Assembly: GCF_007858475.1 (NCBI RefSeq)
Contig: NZ_VIGX01000001.1
Location: 1-64,000 of the forward strand
Direction: 5' to 3'
Length of the DNA stretch: 64,000 nucleotides
Origin: Tsukamurella conjunctivitidis
GTDB taxonomy: Bacteria; Actinomycetota; Actinomycetes; Mycobacteriales; Mycobacteriaceae
The notes beneath the pieces are model-generated. The model did not search any database. It was not told the origin of the DNA and saw nothing but the letters and a program-made list of their open reading frames with translations. Positions 52,235-60,693 of this stretch are shown one piece after another. How positions within the stretch are numbered: position 1 is the first letter of the stretch; each line of letters begins with the position of its first letter. The position numbers and the translations under genes are program-made.

Positions 52235-53692
52235 CTATTTTCTTAGGTTAGCCCTACCCCTCTTAGCCACGCCTATCGCAAGATCGAGGACCACGAACGC
52301 GAGCAGCGAGACACCGAACACCGGCAGGAACCAGCCCAGGAAAGCGATGCCCAGAATCGCCGGAATCGCGTGCGACGGTTCGACCTTCCGGATCGCGCCC
52401 CGCGCCGGCGGCTTCGGGAGCCCGCCGCGTTTCGGCCGCCGCTGCCACCACATGAGGTAGCCGCGGACGATCACCGTCACGAGAAGTGCGGCGAACGCAA
52501 CCAATGCGATCTGGTTGAGCAGACCGAACTGCCAGCCCATATGAGTGTTGATCAGGAGCTCCGTCGCCTTGGCCAAGAGCGGCCACGACGCGAACGCGAG
52601 CACCGTGATCACCTGCCCCGTCGCCGGATCCACGGTCGCGGAGTCGATGCCCATCCGCCACGGCTGGCGGGTCTGGGCGACCGTGATCGCGACGTTCGGA
52701 TCCGTCGGGACCGAGACCTGGACGGCACCGTCGACGCCCCGGGACGCCGCCTCCGCGACGGCCCGGTCCAGCACCGCGATGTTCCGCGCGCGGGTCTGCG
52801 CGGCGACCTCCGGGGAGACCTTCGGTGCGGCCATCGGCATCTGATGATCGGCGTGCTCGCCGCCGCCACCGTGCTCGCCGCCCGGCGTGAGCGAGGTGGA
52901 CAGCGCGGGCTTGGTCCACCCCAGCTCCGCGCGGAGCTGGCCGATGTTCTCGCCCGCGTATTTCGACCACGTCAGGCCCGTCGCGGAGAAGAACAGCAGC
53001 CCGAGGAGCAGCCAGGTGCCGACGGCGGCGTGCCGGCTCATCCTGCCGCCGCGGCCGCGGGCCCTGCGGTCGTAGGCCAGCATCCGGAGGGGGTTCCCCC
53101 GACGGTGCCGCCACCACAGGTAGAAGCCGCCGAGCGCGACGACCCACAGCCACGACGCCGCCAGTTCGCTGTAGAACCGGCCCACGTCGCCGAGGTGCAG
53201 GTCGACGTGCAGCCGGTCGATCCAGAACCGGATCGGGAGGGCCTCGACGGAGCCGTACACGGGGAGTGCGCCCTGGACCTGCGCCGACGCGGGATCGACG
53301 TACACGGCGAGCTGCCGGCCGTCCGGGGCGAGCGACGGATCGTCGAACAGCACCCGAGTGGTGAGCCCGGGGCCGTCGCCGGTCCGCACCGCCGCGAGCG
53401 GTAGCCCGGGACGGGACGCCTGCGCGGCGGCGACCTGCTCCGCCAACGGCAGGGCGGGACCGTCCGTCCGCGCCTCGAGCTGGTCGGCGTATACGAACCT
53501 CTCGACGGTCGGCGCCGCGGCGTACAGGCCGCCGCTGATCGCCGCGATGAGCAGGAACGGGCCCACCAGCAGGCCCGCGTAGAAGTGCAGCCGCAGGATC
53601 GCGGCGCGCCACCCGGGCCGCGCCGACGGCGCGGTGGGGGGAGTGGCTTCGGTCGGCGGCGCGTTCTCGGCCGCCGAATCGGTAACTGACAT
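52235..53692 (-). CDS. PepSY-associated TM helix domain protein
   Basis: 485 residues, ATG 53692. Starts with a Pro/Ala-rich tail, then ILRLHFYAGLLVGPFLLIAAISGGLYAA, the classical first helix of the PepSY-TM (PiuB-like) family. Two further helices frame LWWVALGG-type segments (SWLWVVALGGFYLWWRHRRG), and the last helices include MGWQFGLLNQIALVAFAALLVTVIVRGYLMWW. A periplasmic loop is rich in His/Gly (GGEHGGGGEHADHQM), likely metal-binding. The family is linked with siderophore or metal reduction and uptake. The 3' end carries the ferritin gene's iron box. It probably forms an operon with the Met/His-rich gene 86 bp upstream. Confidence 0.8.
   Translation of the reverse strand: MSVTDSAAENAPPTEATPPTAPSARPGWRAAILRLHFYAGLLVGPFLLIAAISGGLYAAAPTVERFVYADQLEARTDGPALPLAEQVAAAQASRPGLPLAAVRTGDGPGLTTRVLFDDPSLAPDGRQLAVYVDPASAQVQGALPVYGSVEALPIRFWIDRLHVDLHLGDVGRFYSELAASWLWVVALGGFYLWWRHRRGNPLRMLAYDRRARGRGGRMSRHAAVGTWLLLGLLFFSATGLTWSKYAGENIGQLRAELGWTKPALSTSLTPGGEHGGGGEHADHQMPMAAPKVSPEVAAQTRARNIAVLDRAVAEAASRGVDGAVQVSVPTDPNVAITVAQTRQPWRMGIDSATVDPATGQVITVLAFASWPLLAKATELLINTHMGWQFGLLNQIALVAFAALLVTVIVRGYLMWWQRRPKRGGLPKPPARGAIRKVEPSHAIPAILGIAFLGWFLPVFGVSLLAFVVLDLAIGVAKRGRANLRK
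52243..52261. promoter_or_regulatory. Iron box (IdeR/DtxR-type) upstream of ferritin
   Basis: TTAGGTTAGCCCTACCCCT matches the consensus TTAGGTTAGSCTAACCTAA at 14 of 19 positions, with the left half perfect. It lies 79-97 bp before the ferritin start and inside the last codons of the PepSY gene. A more degenerate copy (about 10 of 19) adjoins it at 52260-52278. Multiple adjacent boxes far upstream are the arrangement through which IdeR activates bfrB in M. tuberculosis. Confidence 0.6.
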
Positions 53693-53778
53693 GAGGACAC
53701 CTCACGGGGTTGTGCGCGTACGCGCGGGAAGCCCGGGCGGCGCGGGGCCGATCCGGGCGGAGGAAAAGGGTGAGGGTG

Positions 53779-54459
53779 TCAGCAGGGCGGCGCGCGCAGT
53801 GCCCCGTGTCGCGCGAGCACGGGGAGGGGGACGGCGCGGAAGGTCCAGACCGGGGCGACGACGGGGCGCGCCCGTGTCCGCCAGGTCGGGGTCAGGGGGG
53901 TGAGTGTGGCGAGCGCGACCCGCAGGGCGTGCTCGGCGCCCGCGATGACGGCACCGGCGACGATCGCGGCCCCGACGTGCGCGACTGCCATTACCGGGCT
54001 CATCGCGAGATGCCCCATCGTCACGCCCAGCGCGAGGTGGCCCGCGCCCTGGCCGAGGAGCAGCAGCGCGGCGACCCCGCGCGGACCGGCGGTCCGCGGA
54101 CGCGCGGCGACCGCCCCGAGGACCGCGCACACCGCCGCCAGCAGCAGCAGCGCGCTCAGGGGGACCGACGGTGCGCCGGGCATCGCCGTCATGTCCATCG
54201 ACGGCATCGAGTGCATCGCGTGGCCGCCCATGTCGTGTCCCATGGTGGAGCCGCTCATGACACTGCCGTCGGGCATCACGTGCTGCGGCATCGACCCGGA
54301 GGGCATCACGTGGTGCGGCGTCGCGCCGGCCGGCATCGCGTGCCCGGGCATCGACGAGGTCCGCATGGCGACGGCGTGCGCCGTCAGGCTCGCGGCGAAG
54401 GAGACCGCGCCCACCGCGACGCCACGGACCGTGGCTTCGGGGCGGGCTGGGCGGAACAC
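53779..54459 (-). CDS. Met/His-rich membrane protein (putative copper-related)
   Basis: 226 residues, GTG 54459. After a first hydrophobic segment (VAVGAVSFAASLTAHAVAM) comes a repetitive region with many Met, His, Gly and Pro: MPGHAMPAGATPHHVMPSG, then MPQHVMPDGSVMSGSTMGHDMGGHAMHSM. Three or four helices follow (LSALLLLAAVCAVLGAVAA, GVAALLLLGQGAGHLALGV, AVAHVGAAIVAGAVIAGAEHAL) with further His in membrane parts. Met/His clusters of this kind bind copper in periplasmic proteins. I do not recognise a named family. A palindrome CCCCGTAGGGG 16 bp upstream could be a copper-responsive operator. The neighbour is a PepSY membrane protein, so a metal-handling pair is suggested. Confidence 0.65.
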   Translation of the reverse strand: MFRPARPEATVRGVAVGAVSFAASLTAHAVAMRTSSMPGHAMPAGATPHHVMPSGSMPQHVMPDGSVMSGSTMGHDMGGHAMHSMPSMDMTAMPGAPSVPLSALLLLAAVCAVLGAVAARPRTAGPRGVAALLLLGQGAGHLALGVTMGHLAMSPVMAVAHVGAAIVAGAVIAGAEHALRVALATLTPLTPTWRTRARPVVAPVWTFRAVPLPVLARHGALRAPPC

Positions 54460-54474
54460 AGCGGGAATACTACT

Positions 54475-54485
54475 CCCCGTAGGGG
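54475..54485. promoter_or_regulatory. G/C palindrome, possible CsoR-type copper operator
   Basis: CCCCGTAGGGG, embedded in TACTCCCCGTAGGGGACG, lies 16 bp before the start of the Met/His-rich protein. CsoR operators share the core CCCC-spacer-GGGG flanked by TA. Only the core fits; the right flank does not, so confidence is low. Confidence 0.3.
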
Positions 54486-54511
54486 ACGGAGCCCGAGCGG
54501 GAACGGGCAGG

Positions 54512-55102
54512 TCAGGGGCGGGCCGCGGCGACGAAGCGGCGGATCAGCGACGGGTCCTTCACTCCGGGTGCGGACTCGACGCCGCTGGAGACGTCCACGC
54601 CCGAGGGCCCGAACGCGGCGATGAGCGCGGCCACGTTGTCGGGGCGCAGGCCGCCGGCGAGCAGCCAGTCGGCGCGGGGCGGGACCGGCAGGTCCGCGGG
54701 ATCGAAGGTCGCGCCGGAGCCGGGCACCGTCGCATCGATGAGCAGACGCTCGTCGCCGCCGTGACCGGATTCGGTGTACCGCGCGGCGGAGATCGCGCGG
54801 ATCGTGCGGAAGCCCGCGGCGGCGGCGCGCACGAAATGGTCGCCGGGCTCGTCGCCGTGCAACTGGATCGTGCCGACGCCGGATGCGCGGGCCAGCCGCA
54901 GCACCTCGTCGATGGGCTGCCCGCGGAAGACCCCGACGGTCTCGACCCGCTCCGGCACGCGCGCGATCAGTTCGGCCGCCGCCGCGGGTTCGATCAGCCG
55001 AACGCTTCCGGGCGCGAAGACGAAGCCCACCGCATCGGCTCCGGCGTCGACCGCCGCATCGACGGTCTCGACGGTCCGCAGCCCACACACCTTGACGAAC
55101 AC
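54512..55102 (-). CDS. trpF: Phosphoribosylanthranilate isomerase
   Basis: 196 residues, ATG 55102. The TIM-barrel motifs are unmistakable: KVCGLRTVETVDAAVDAGADAVGFVF with the catalytic Cys, VGVFRGQPIDEVLRLARASGVGTIQLHGDE, LLIDATVPGSG with the catalytic Asp, and LLAGGLRPDNVAALIAAFGPSGVDVSSGVES. It converts phosphoribosylanthranilate to CdRP in tryptophan synthesis. It stands alone, with no other trp gene in the window, and 34 bp from the peptidase gene. Many mycobacteria and streptomycetes lack trpF because PriA (HisA homologue) does both reactions, so its presence is notable. Confidence 0.92.
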   Translation of the reverse strand: MFVKVCGLRTVETVDAAVDAGADAVGFVFAPGSVRLIEPAAAAELIARVPERVETVGVFRGQPIDEVLRLARASGVGTIQLHGDEPGDHFVRAAAAGFRTIRAISAARYTESGHGGDERLLIDATVPGSGATFDPADLPVPPRADWLLAGGLRPDNVAALIAAFGPSGVDVSSGVESAPGVKDPSLIRRFVAAARP

Positions 55103-55136
55103 CCGTCGATCGTAGGCGGAGCGCCGCGGCCGCGGC

Positions 55137-57446
55137 TCAGAGCGTCACGGTGCGGGCGACGATCGCCATCTCCGCGGTGTGCCCGCCGAGCGCGCTGACG
55201 CCCTCCGGGCGCGGTACGAAGCCGGGCAGTGCGTCGATCCCGTCGCTCGCGTCCTCGACCCGGATCCGCAGCCGTGACGTGCCCTCGACCGTGAGGGCCA
55301 CGTCCAGACCCTCGGCGGGCAGGCCGTGGAAACGCAGCGTGAAGCCGTCGTCGACCGGCACAGCGCGCCCGCGGGCGGACGCGGCGAGGACGACGCCCTC
55401 CTCCTGGGTGAGCTGCAGGACGCGGGCCCCGCGCCCCGAGGTGACGTGTAGCTGCAGCAGTCGATTGCCGTTCTCGACGCGCTCGGACACCACGCGCACG
55501 TCCGCCGGGGCGAGGGCCGCGACGGGAGCATCGCCGACCGTCGTCGTGCCGGTGCTCCGGCCTTTGAGCATCGGGAACGCCGCCGACAGGTCCTCGCGTC
55601 GCTGGACGAGGGGGCCGGTCCACCCCGTCGGGTCGGCGCCGGGCCGCGCCCAGTACGCCTTCCCGGTGTCGGCGTCGAGGAGGTACCGCAGGGCGACGGG
55701 TACCGGGTGCACCGCGGACGGCCGGTTCGCGGCGAGGCCCCCGCCGATCGCCAGCGCCGCGACCAGCGCGGTCGCCAGCGCCGGTGCCGCCCGGACGAGG
55801 CGCCGGGAGCCGGTCGACGGGCCCGGGAGCAGGGTGTCCAGCAGCGGCAGCAGCACGATCGCGATGATCGCGACGAAGACGGCCGACGGTGCCGCCAGGC
55901 GCACGCCGGTCGCAGGGAAGAAGATCGCTGCCGTCGGCGCCAGGATCAGCACCGTCACGGCCGCGGCGGCCAGCTGCACCGGCAGGCCCCACCGCGTGCG
56001 GACGCCGGCAATCACCGCCAGGGCGCCGAGCAGCGCGGGGAGGGCGAGGAGGTACGAACCGCCCGGGATGAGCGCCGCGGCGACGACGCCGAGTAGTGCC
56101 ACCCAGGCCAGCGCACCGACGGTGAGCGCGGCGGTCCCGAACCGCCTGCGGAGCGGGGCGAGCCAGGCGAGCACCGTCGTGAACACCAGCGCGACGACGG
56201 CGACCCGGTACCAGCCCGGCACCCACGGGTCGGCGAACTGTCCGTATCCGGGCTGCGCCAGTAGGAGGCCCCGCCACAGGACGAAGGTCGCCGCGACGAC
56301 GCCGAGCAGCGGCGCGAGGCCCCACGCGATGCACGCGGCCAGGCGGGGAGCGGTGAGCACCCCGCCCCGCACCACGACGACGGCGGCCGCCCCGACGGCG
56401 AGCAGCGCGAGAATCGCGATCGGCCAGACGAATCCGCCGGGGTACCGGACGAGGCGGCCGAGCACCGGGAAGTAGGTGGCATCGCCGCCGGCGGGTTGCG
56501 TCAGGGCGGCGATATCCGCGACGCCGAGGGCCCGCGCCATCGCCAGGCCGCCGTCGCCCATGTGCTGCAGCGACTCCGCCGACTGGTGGGCGATGTCGTC
56601 CTGCGGCTGGTGATAGGCGGCGGAGCCGTCGATGTACGCCGTGTTGAGCCCGGCGAACCGGTCGTCGTCGCGGAAGGGCGAGAAGTCGGTGTCGTTGGGG
56701 AGCAGGCGGTAGACCGCCGCCGCGAAGCTGGTGGCGACCGGGCGGGGAGCCGCCTTCGCGTACGCGGCGACGAGGTCGGCGTTGCCCCGGCTCGTCTCGA
56801 ACATGATGGCGGGGCCCGAGGATCCGCGCGATTCGAAGTTCAGGACGACGCCCCCGCGCGCGGCGGCGGGATCCTGATTCACGAACGCCTCGGCGCCGCA
56901 CAGGCACGCCTCCTCCGCGTCGGTGAAGACCAGCACGACGTCGTTGCGCAAGGCGGCGCCCGCGCGGAGGGCGCGCGCGGTCTCCAGCAGGGTTGCGACG
57001 CCCGCGCCGTCGTCTCCCGCGCCGTGCGAGATCGTCGCCGAATCGTAGTGGGCCACCAGGAAGAGCGTTCCCGACGAGCCGGAGCCCGGCAGCGTCGCGA
57101 TCACGTTCTGCACGCGCGCGAGGGCGACACCGCCCAGGACGTCCGTGGAACCGACAGCGTCCTGCACCCGGGTGGCGATCCCCGCGGCTCCGAGCTGGTC
57201 GAGGATGTACCGCCGGACATCCGAGGCCGCGGCCGAGCCGGTGGGATGAGGTGTCGCGCTGATCCGTTCCTGATGGACCCGCGCACGGTCGGCGCTGAAG
57301 ACCGCCGCCGGTGCGTCGGCGGGGCCGGGGGCCGGGGGCGTCACCGTGGCGATCGCCCCCCAGGCGAGGAGTGCGAGCACCAGGAACGAGACCGCACCCG
57401 TGACTGCGCCGCGGATCGAGGGGACACTGGTGTCGGTGCGGGGCAC
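55137..57446 (-). CDS. Membrane-bound M28 family metallopeptidase
   Basis: 769 residues, GTG 57446. One N-terminal helix (GAVTGAVSFLVLALLAWGAIATV) precedes an extracytoplasmic M28 domain (~residues 50-310): zinc ligands in LFLVAHYDSATISHGAGDDGAG (His, Asp), catalytic and metal Glu in VFTDAEEACLCGAEAF, Asp/His later in TDFSPFRDD and YIDGSAAYHQPQDD. About eight further helices follow (VWPIAILALLAVGAAAVVVV to AIIAIVLLPLLDTLL), and a soluble C-terminal domain of ~170 residues. The layout resembles eukaryotic ERMP1/Pff1 peptidases. It is a probable aminopeptidase of the cell surface. The substrate is unknown. Confidence 0.85.
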   Translation of the reverse strand: MPRTDTSVPSIRGAVTGAVSFLVLALLAWGAIATVTPPAPGPADAPAAVFSADRARVHQERISATPHPTGSAAASDVRRYILDQLGAAGIATRVQDAVGSTDVLGGVALARVQNVIATLPGSGSSGTLFLVAHYDSATISHGAGDDGAGVATLLETARALRAGAALRNDVVLVFTDAEEACLCGAEAFVNQDPAAARGGVVLNFESRGSSGPAIMFETSRGNADLVAAYAKAAPRPVATSFAAAVYRLLPNDTDFSPFRDDDRFAGLNTAYIDGSAAYHQPQDDIAHQSAESLQHMGDGGLAMARALGVADIAALTQPAGGDATYFPVLGRLVRYPGGFVWPIAILALLAVGAAAVVVVRGGVLTAPRLAACIAWGLAPLLGVVAATFVLWRGLLLAQPGYGQFADPWVPGWYRVAVVALVFTTVLAWLAPLRRRFGTAALTVGALAWVALLGVVAAALIPGGSYLLALPALLGALAVIAGVRTRWGLPVQLAAAAVTVLILAPTAAIFFPATGVRLAAPSAVFVAIIAIVLLPLLDTLLPGPSTGSRRLVRAAPALATALVAALAIGGGLAANRPSAVHPVPVALRYLLDADTGKAYWARPGADPTGWTGPLVQRREDLSAAFPMLKGRSTGTTTVGDAPVAALAPADVRVVSERVENGNRLLQLHVTSGRGARVLQLTQEEGVVLAASARGRAVPVDDGFTLRFHGLPAEGLDVALTVEGTSRLRIRVEDASDGIDALPGFVPRPEGVSALGGHTAEMAIVARTVTL

Positions 57447-57556
57447 GCGCCGAACACTACTCCCGCGCCGGGTGATTCCCGGTCGGCAACGCGCAGGTCA
57501 GCAACGGCGACGATCCGGGGCCGCGCGCGGCCCGGCCGGCGCCGAACCGAGTGCGG

Positions 57557-57850
57557 TCAGAAGGGCTGGCCCGGGATCGCGCCGGGAGCCGCCGGAGCCG
57601 TCGGGACGGCGGCCGGCGGGGCGGTGGGTGCGGGCATCGTGCACGGCGGGAACGTCGGGTTGTAGGGCGGGGTGCACAGCTGCATGACGCAGTTCTTGCC
57701 GTTCCAGAACGGCGTCTGTCCGGGCGGGCACGGCTCGAGCGCGTTCGCGGTCCCCACCGTGATCGGGGAGACGAAGGTCATCGAGAGCACGCCGAACGCG
57801 GCGAGCGCGGTGGGCAGAGTCCTGCTGCCGCGCGAGTGGCGGAACGCCAT
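57557..57850 (-). CDS. Small secreted protein with Pro-rich tail
   Basis: 97 residues from ATG 57850 (AAAGGGG upstream; ATG 57865 has no good site). A signal peptide is seen: RHSRGSRTLPTALAAFGVLSMTFVSPITVGTANA, probable cleavage after ANA. The mature part is short: LEPCPPGQTPFWNGKNCVMQLCTPPYNPTFPPC with four Cys likely forming two disulfides, then a tail of Pro/Ala (MPAPTAPPAAVPTAPAAPG). The C-x-P-x-x-x-x-F-x-x-x-x-C spacing resembles small secreted mycobacterial proteins of unknown role. Function unknown. Confidence 0.65.
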   Translation of the reverse strand: MAFRHSRGSRTLPTALAAFGVLSMTFVSPITVGTANALEPCPPGQTPFWNGKNCVMQLCTPPYNPTFPPCTMPAPTAPPAAVPTAPAAPGAIPGQPF

Positions 57851-57916
57851 GGAAACCCCTTTCATCCTGAAGATGATATTCAGGTTAGCAACACGACGTG
57901 CGATCGCACAGTCGAG

Positions 57917-59719
57917 TCAGGGAAGATCGCCGCCCGCGCCGCGGAGAAAGGCGCCGCTCACGGAGACCGCGGGGCCCGAGCTCTCGCCGGAGACGACGAG
58001 GGTCGCGAACGCGAGATCGCCGACGATGCCGGCGAACCAGCCGTGCGCGTGGGTGTTGTCGCCGAACTCGGCGGTCCCGGTCTTGCCGCCGAGGCCCTCG
58101 ATGTCGCGCAGCGCCGTCGCCGTCCCGGACGTCACCGTCTCGCGCATCGCCGCGCGCAGGGCGTCGGCGACGCCGGGATCGATCGGCTGGGGCTGCGCGT
58201 TCGCCGGGGCGGGCTCACCGTCGAACAGCGAGGGCCGGACCGTCGTGCGGGCGGCGAGCGAGGCCTCGACGACGGCCAACCCGAAGGGCGAGGCGGTGAC
58301 CCGGCCCTGGCCGATCGACTCCTCTACCCGCTCGGCGGGGGTGCGCGCGGCGGGGACCGAGCCGGTCACCGTCGTGACACCCGGCAGGGTGAAGTCGACG
58401 CCCAGGCCGAAGCGCTTGGCCGTGTCGGTGAGCGCGGTGTCGCCGAGCCTGGTGCCCAGGCCCGCCATCGTGGTGTTGCACGACTTCGCGAAGGCGGTGT
58501 GCAGGGGCACGGTGCCGAGGGCGAACTCGTTCTCGTTCGGGATGGTGCGGTCGCCGAAGGTCGCGCGGCCGGGACAGGCGAGCTGCGCGTCGGGCGTGGT
58601 GATCCCGGCGTCCAGGGCGGCCGCGGTGGTGATGGTCTTGAAGGTGGAGCCGGGAGCGTAGAGGCCGGTGAGCGCGACGGGGCCCTGCTTGTCGGCGGCC
58701 GCGTTCTGGGCGACCGCCAGGATGCCGCCCGTCGACGGGCGGATCGCGACGAGCATCGTCGCGCGCTTCTCGCCGGCGACGGCCGCGTTCGCGGCGCGCT
58801 GCAGTCCCGCGTCGAGCGTGGTCCGCACCGGCTGCACCTGGGCGGCGGGGAAGGAGTCGACGAGCCGCAGCGGCTTGCCCTCGCCGTCGACGACGGTGAC
58901 CGAAGCGCCGGCCGCGGCGTCGACCGCGCTGCGCCACCGCTCCTCCAGGCCCGCCACGACCGGCGAGCGCAGCACCGGCGCCGCGGTGAGCAGGCGCCCC
59001 TCCTCGCGGACGGTCACCCCGTCGATCCCGGTCAGGGTGCCGACCTTCTTCGCGTCCGCTGCGCGCAGGGAGATGACGGCGGTGGGGGAGTCCTTGCCCT
59101 CCACCGTCTTCCGGAGCCCGGCGGCGCTGACCGTCGGGTCGGCGGCGGCGAGCCGGGTGGCGAGGGCGTCCGCGGCGGAGGCCGCCTTCGCCGGGTCCAG
59201 ATTCACGACGGTGACCGTCTGCCAGGTCATGAACGGCGCGTTCTTCCGATCCACCACCGAGGTGCCGTACGGCTTCTCGTCGGCGTAGAGCAGGCGCGCG
59301 CCCTCGGCGGTGGCGTCGGGATGCACGACGGTCGGCGCCCAGGTCACCTTCCCGCCCCCGGCCGCGACCTTGGTGGTGAACCGCACGCCGTGCTTACGCG
59401 GGAGTGCCCACGACCAGGTGAGCGTCCGGTCCTCTCCGTCCTTGCCGGCGGTGACGGTCGGCTTCGCGTCCCCCATGCCGTCGAAGGTGGCCTGCAGCGC
59501 CTTCGTCGCGGACTCGGGGTCCGAGGTGAGGTTGGCGGCGTGGGAGGCGTCGCGCCCGGAGAGGGCGGTCGCGAACTTCGTCACCACGTCGTCCTCGGAG
59601 CAGGCGACGAGGGAGCCCGCGAGGGCGGCGGTCACGAGGACGGCCGCGCCGCTGCGGGCGGATCGGGTCGGGGCGACGCCGGGAGCGGAGCGGGCGGGCC
59701 TGGTCGGGACGGAGCGCAT
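57917..59719 (-). CDS. Penicillin-binding lipoprotein with MecA_N-like domain (Rv2864c type)
   Basis: 600 residues. Lipobox LVAC after VLVTAALAGS. An N-terminal NTF2-like domain (VVTKFATALSGRDASHAANLT through VTWAPTVVHPDA) is followed by a dimerisation region and a transpeptidase domain with Ser 358 in APGSTFKTITTAAAL, Ser 413 in AKSCNTTMAGLG and Lys 546 in LGGKTGTAEFG. These are the three active-site motifs of class B penicillin-binding proteins. It should cross-link peptidoglycan outside the membrane. In M. tuberculosis the homologue is Rv2864c, a lipoprotein; the location here differs. Beta-lactam target. Confidence 0.9.
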   Translation of the reverse strand: MRSVPTRPARSAPGVAPTRSARSGAAVLVTAALAGSLVACSEDDVVTKFATALSGRDASHAANLTSDPESATKALQATFDGMGDAKPTVTAGKDGEDRTLTWSWALPRKHGVRFTTKVAAGGGKVTWAPTVVHPDATAEGARLLYADEKPYGTSVVDRKNAPFMTWQTVTVVNLDPAKAASAADALATRLAAADPTVSAAGLRKTVEGKDSPTAVISLRAADAKKVGTLTGIDGVTVREEGRLLTAAPVLRSPVVAGLEERWRSAVDAAAGASVTVVDGEGKPLRLVDSFPAAQVQPVRTTLDAGLQRAANAAVAGEKRATMLVAIRPSTGGILAVAQNAAADKQGPVALTGLYAPGSTFKTITTAAALDAGITTPDAQLACPGRATFGDRTIPNENEFALGTVPLHTAFAKSCNTTMAGLGTRLGDTALTDTAKRFGLGVDFTLPGVTTVTGSVPAARTPAERVEESIGQGRVTASPFGLAVVEASLAARTTVRPSLFDGEPAPANAQPQPIDPGVADALRAAMRETVTSGTATALRDIEGLGGKTGTAEFGDNTHAHGWFAGIVGDLAFATLVVSGESSGPAVSVSGAFLRGAGGDLP

Positions 59720-59790
59720 GCGCCCCAGTCAACCCGTGCCATCGATACCCGCCAAAGAGCGAAACCGGCGCCGACGATAGCGGTTCGCTA

Positions 59791-60693
59791 TCAGTGCAGG
59801 TCCAAAGGTGTTCGAAGCGCGTCTACCGCGAGGGCCGCCACCGTTCCGATGGCGGCGTCCACCCGCGGCAGGCTCGGATCGTTGCGCGCCGCGTGCGTGA
59901 ACACCGCCACCGCGACGGGGTACTCGCCCGGGTAGGCGACGACCGCGACCTCGTTGCGGAGCGCGCCCAGGGTCCCCGTCTTCCCCGCGATCGACGGCGC
60001 CGAGCCGAAGCCGGAGGCGATGCGGTGCCGGAAGACCTGGCCGGCGAGTGCGGACCGCGCGAACGCGCACTCTTCGGTCGACGCGGCCGTATCGGACCAG
60101 ACAGCGGCGAGCAGGGCGGTCATGTCCGCGGCCGTGGTGGCGCTCCCGAAGGTCGGGTCGTAGGCGCGCACGGGCCTCGCGAGATCGTCGTCGGCGAGCG
60201 CTGCGAAGGCCTCCGCGACGGTGTGCGTATCGGTCTCCGCCATCATCGCCGCGTGGATCTCGGCATCGCCGCCGACGATGCGGGTGCCGTGCAGCCCCAG
60301 GTCGCGGGCGGTCCGCTGCACCGCGTCCAGGCCCACGAGGCGCATCAGCACGCCCGCCGCCGCGTTGTCCGAGACCGCGATCATCGAGCGCAGCAGGTCG
60401 CGCACGCTCATCTCGACCGGGTCCGAGAGTGTCGCGATGCCGGTGGGGCCGGGCGTCGAGACCGCGGGGTCGACGACGATCCGGGTGCGGGCGTCGAGGC
60501 GACCGGCGTCGACGGCGCGCGCCGCGGCGACGAGGAGCAGCACCTTGTAGACCGATGCCGGCACGACGGGCTGCTCCCCGCCGACGGACAGTGCGGCTAC
60601 CGGATCCGACGGATGGCCCACGACGCGGGCGTGCAGCCAGCCGTTGCACCCGGCGTCGGCGAAGACGGCGTCGATCCGCCCGGCCGCGGTCAC
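59791..60693 (-). CDS. Serine hydrolase of the class A beta-lactamase fold
   Basis: 300 residues, GTG 60693 overlapping the LysR stop (GTGA). Motifs: PASVYKVLLLVAAA (SxxK, nucleophile Ser), MIAVSDNAAAGVLM (SDN), SIAGKTGTLGALRNEVAVV (KTG). The omega-loop Glu of true class A beta-lactamases (ExxLN) is not found; the equivalent region reads HGTRIVGGDAEIHAAMM. There is no clear signal peptide (starts VTAAGRIDAVFADAGCNGWLHARVVG), which suggests a cytoplasmic enzyme or an unrecognised export route. The activity may therefore be an esterase or amidase rather than beta-lactam hydrolysis. Control by the upstream LysR regulator is likely. Confidence 0.75.
   Translation of the reverse strand: MTAAGRIDAVFADAGCNGWLHARVVGHPSDPVAALSVGGEQPVVPASVYKVLLLVAAARAVDAGRLDARTRIVVDPAVSTPGPTGIATLSDPVEMSVRDLLRSMIAVSDNAAAGVLMRLVGLDAVQRTARDLGLHGTRIVGGDAEIHAAMMAETDTHTVAEAFAALADDDLARPVRAYDPTFGSATTAADMTALLAAVWSDTAASTEECAFARSALAGQVFRHRIASGFGSAPSIAGKTGTLGALRNEVAVVAYPGEYPVAVAVFTHAARNDPSLPRVDAAIGTVAALAVDALRTPLDLH

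Noticed and set aside
57866-57900. AGGTTAGC near the small secreted protein as an iron box
   Set aside because: Only a half-site; the symmetric half is missing.
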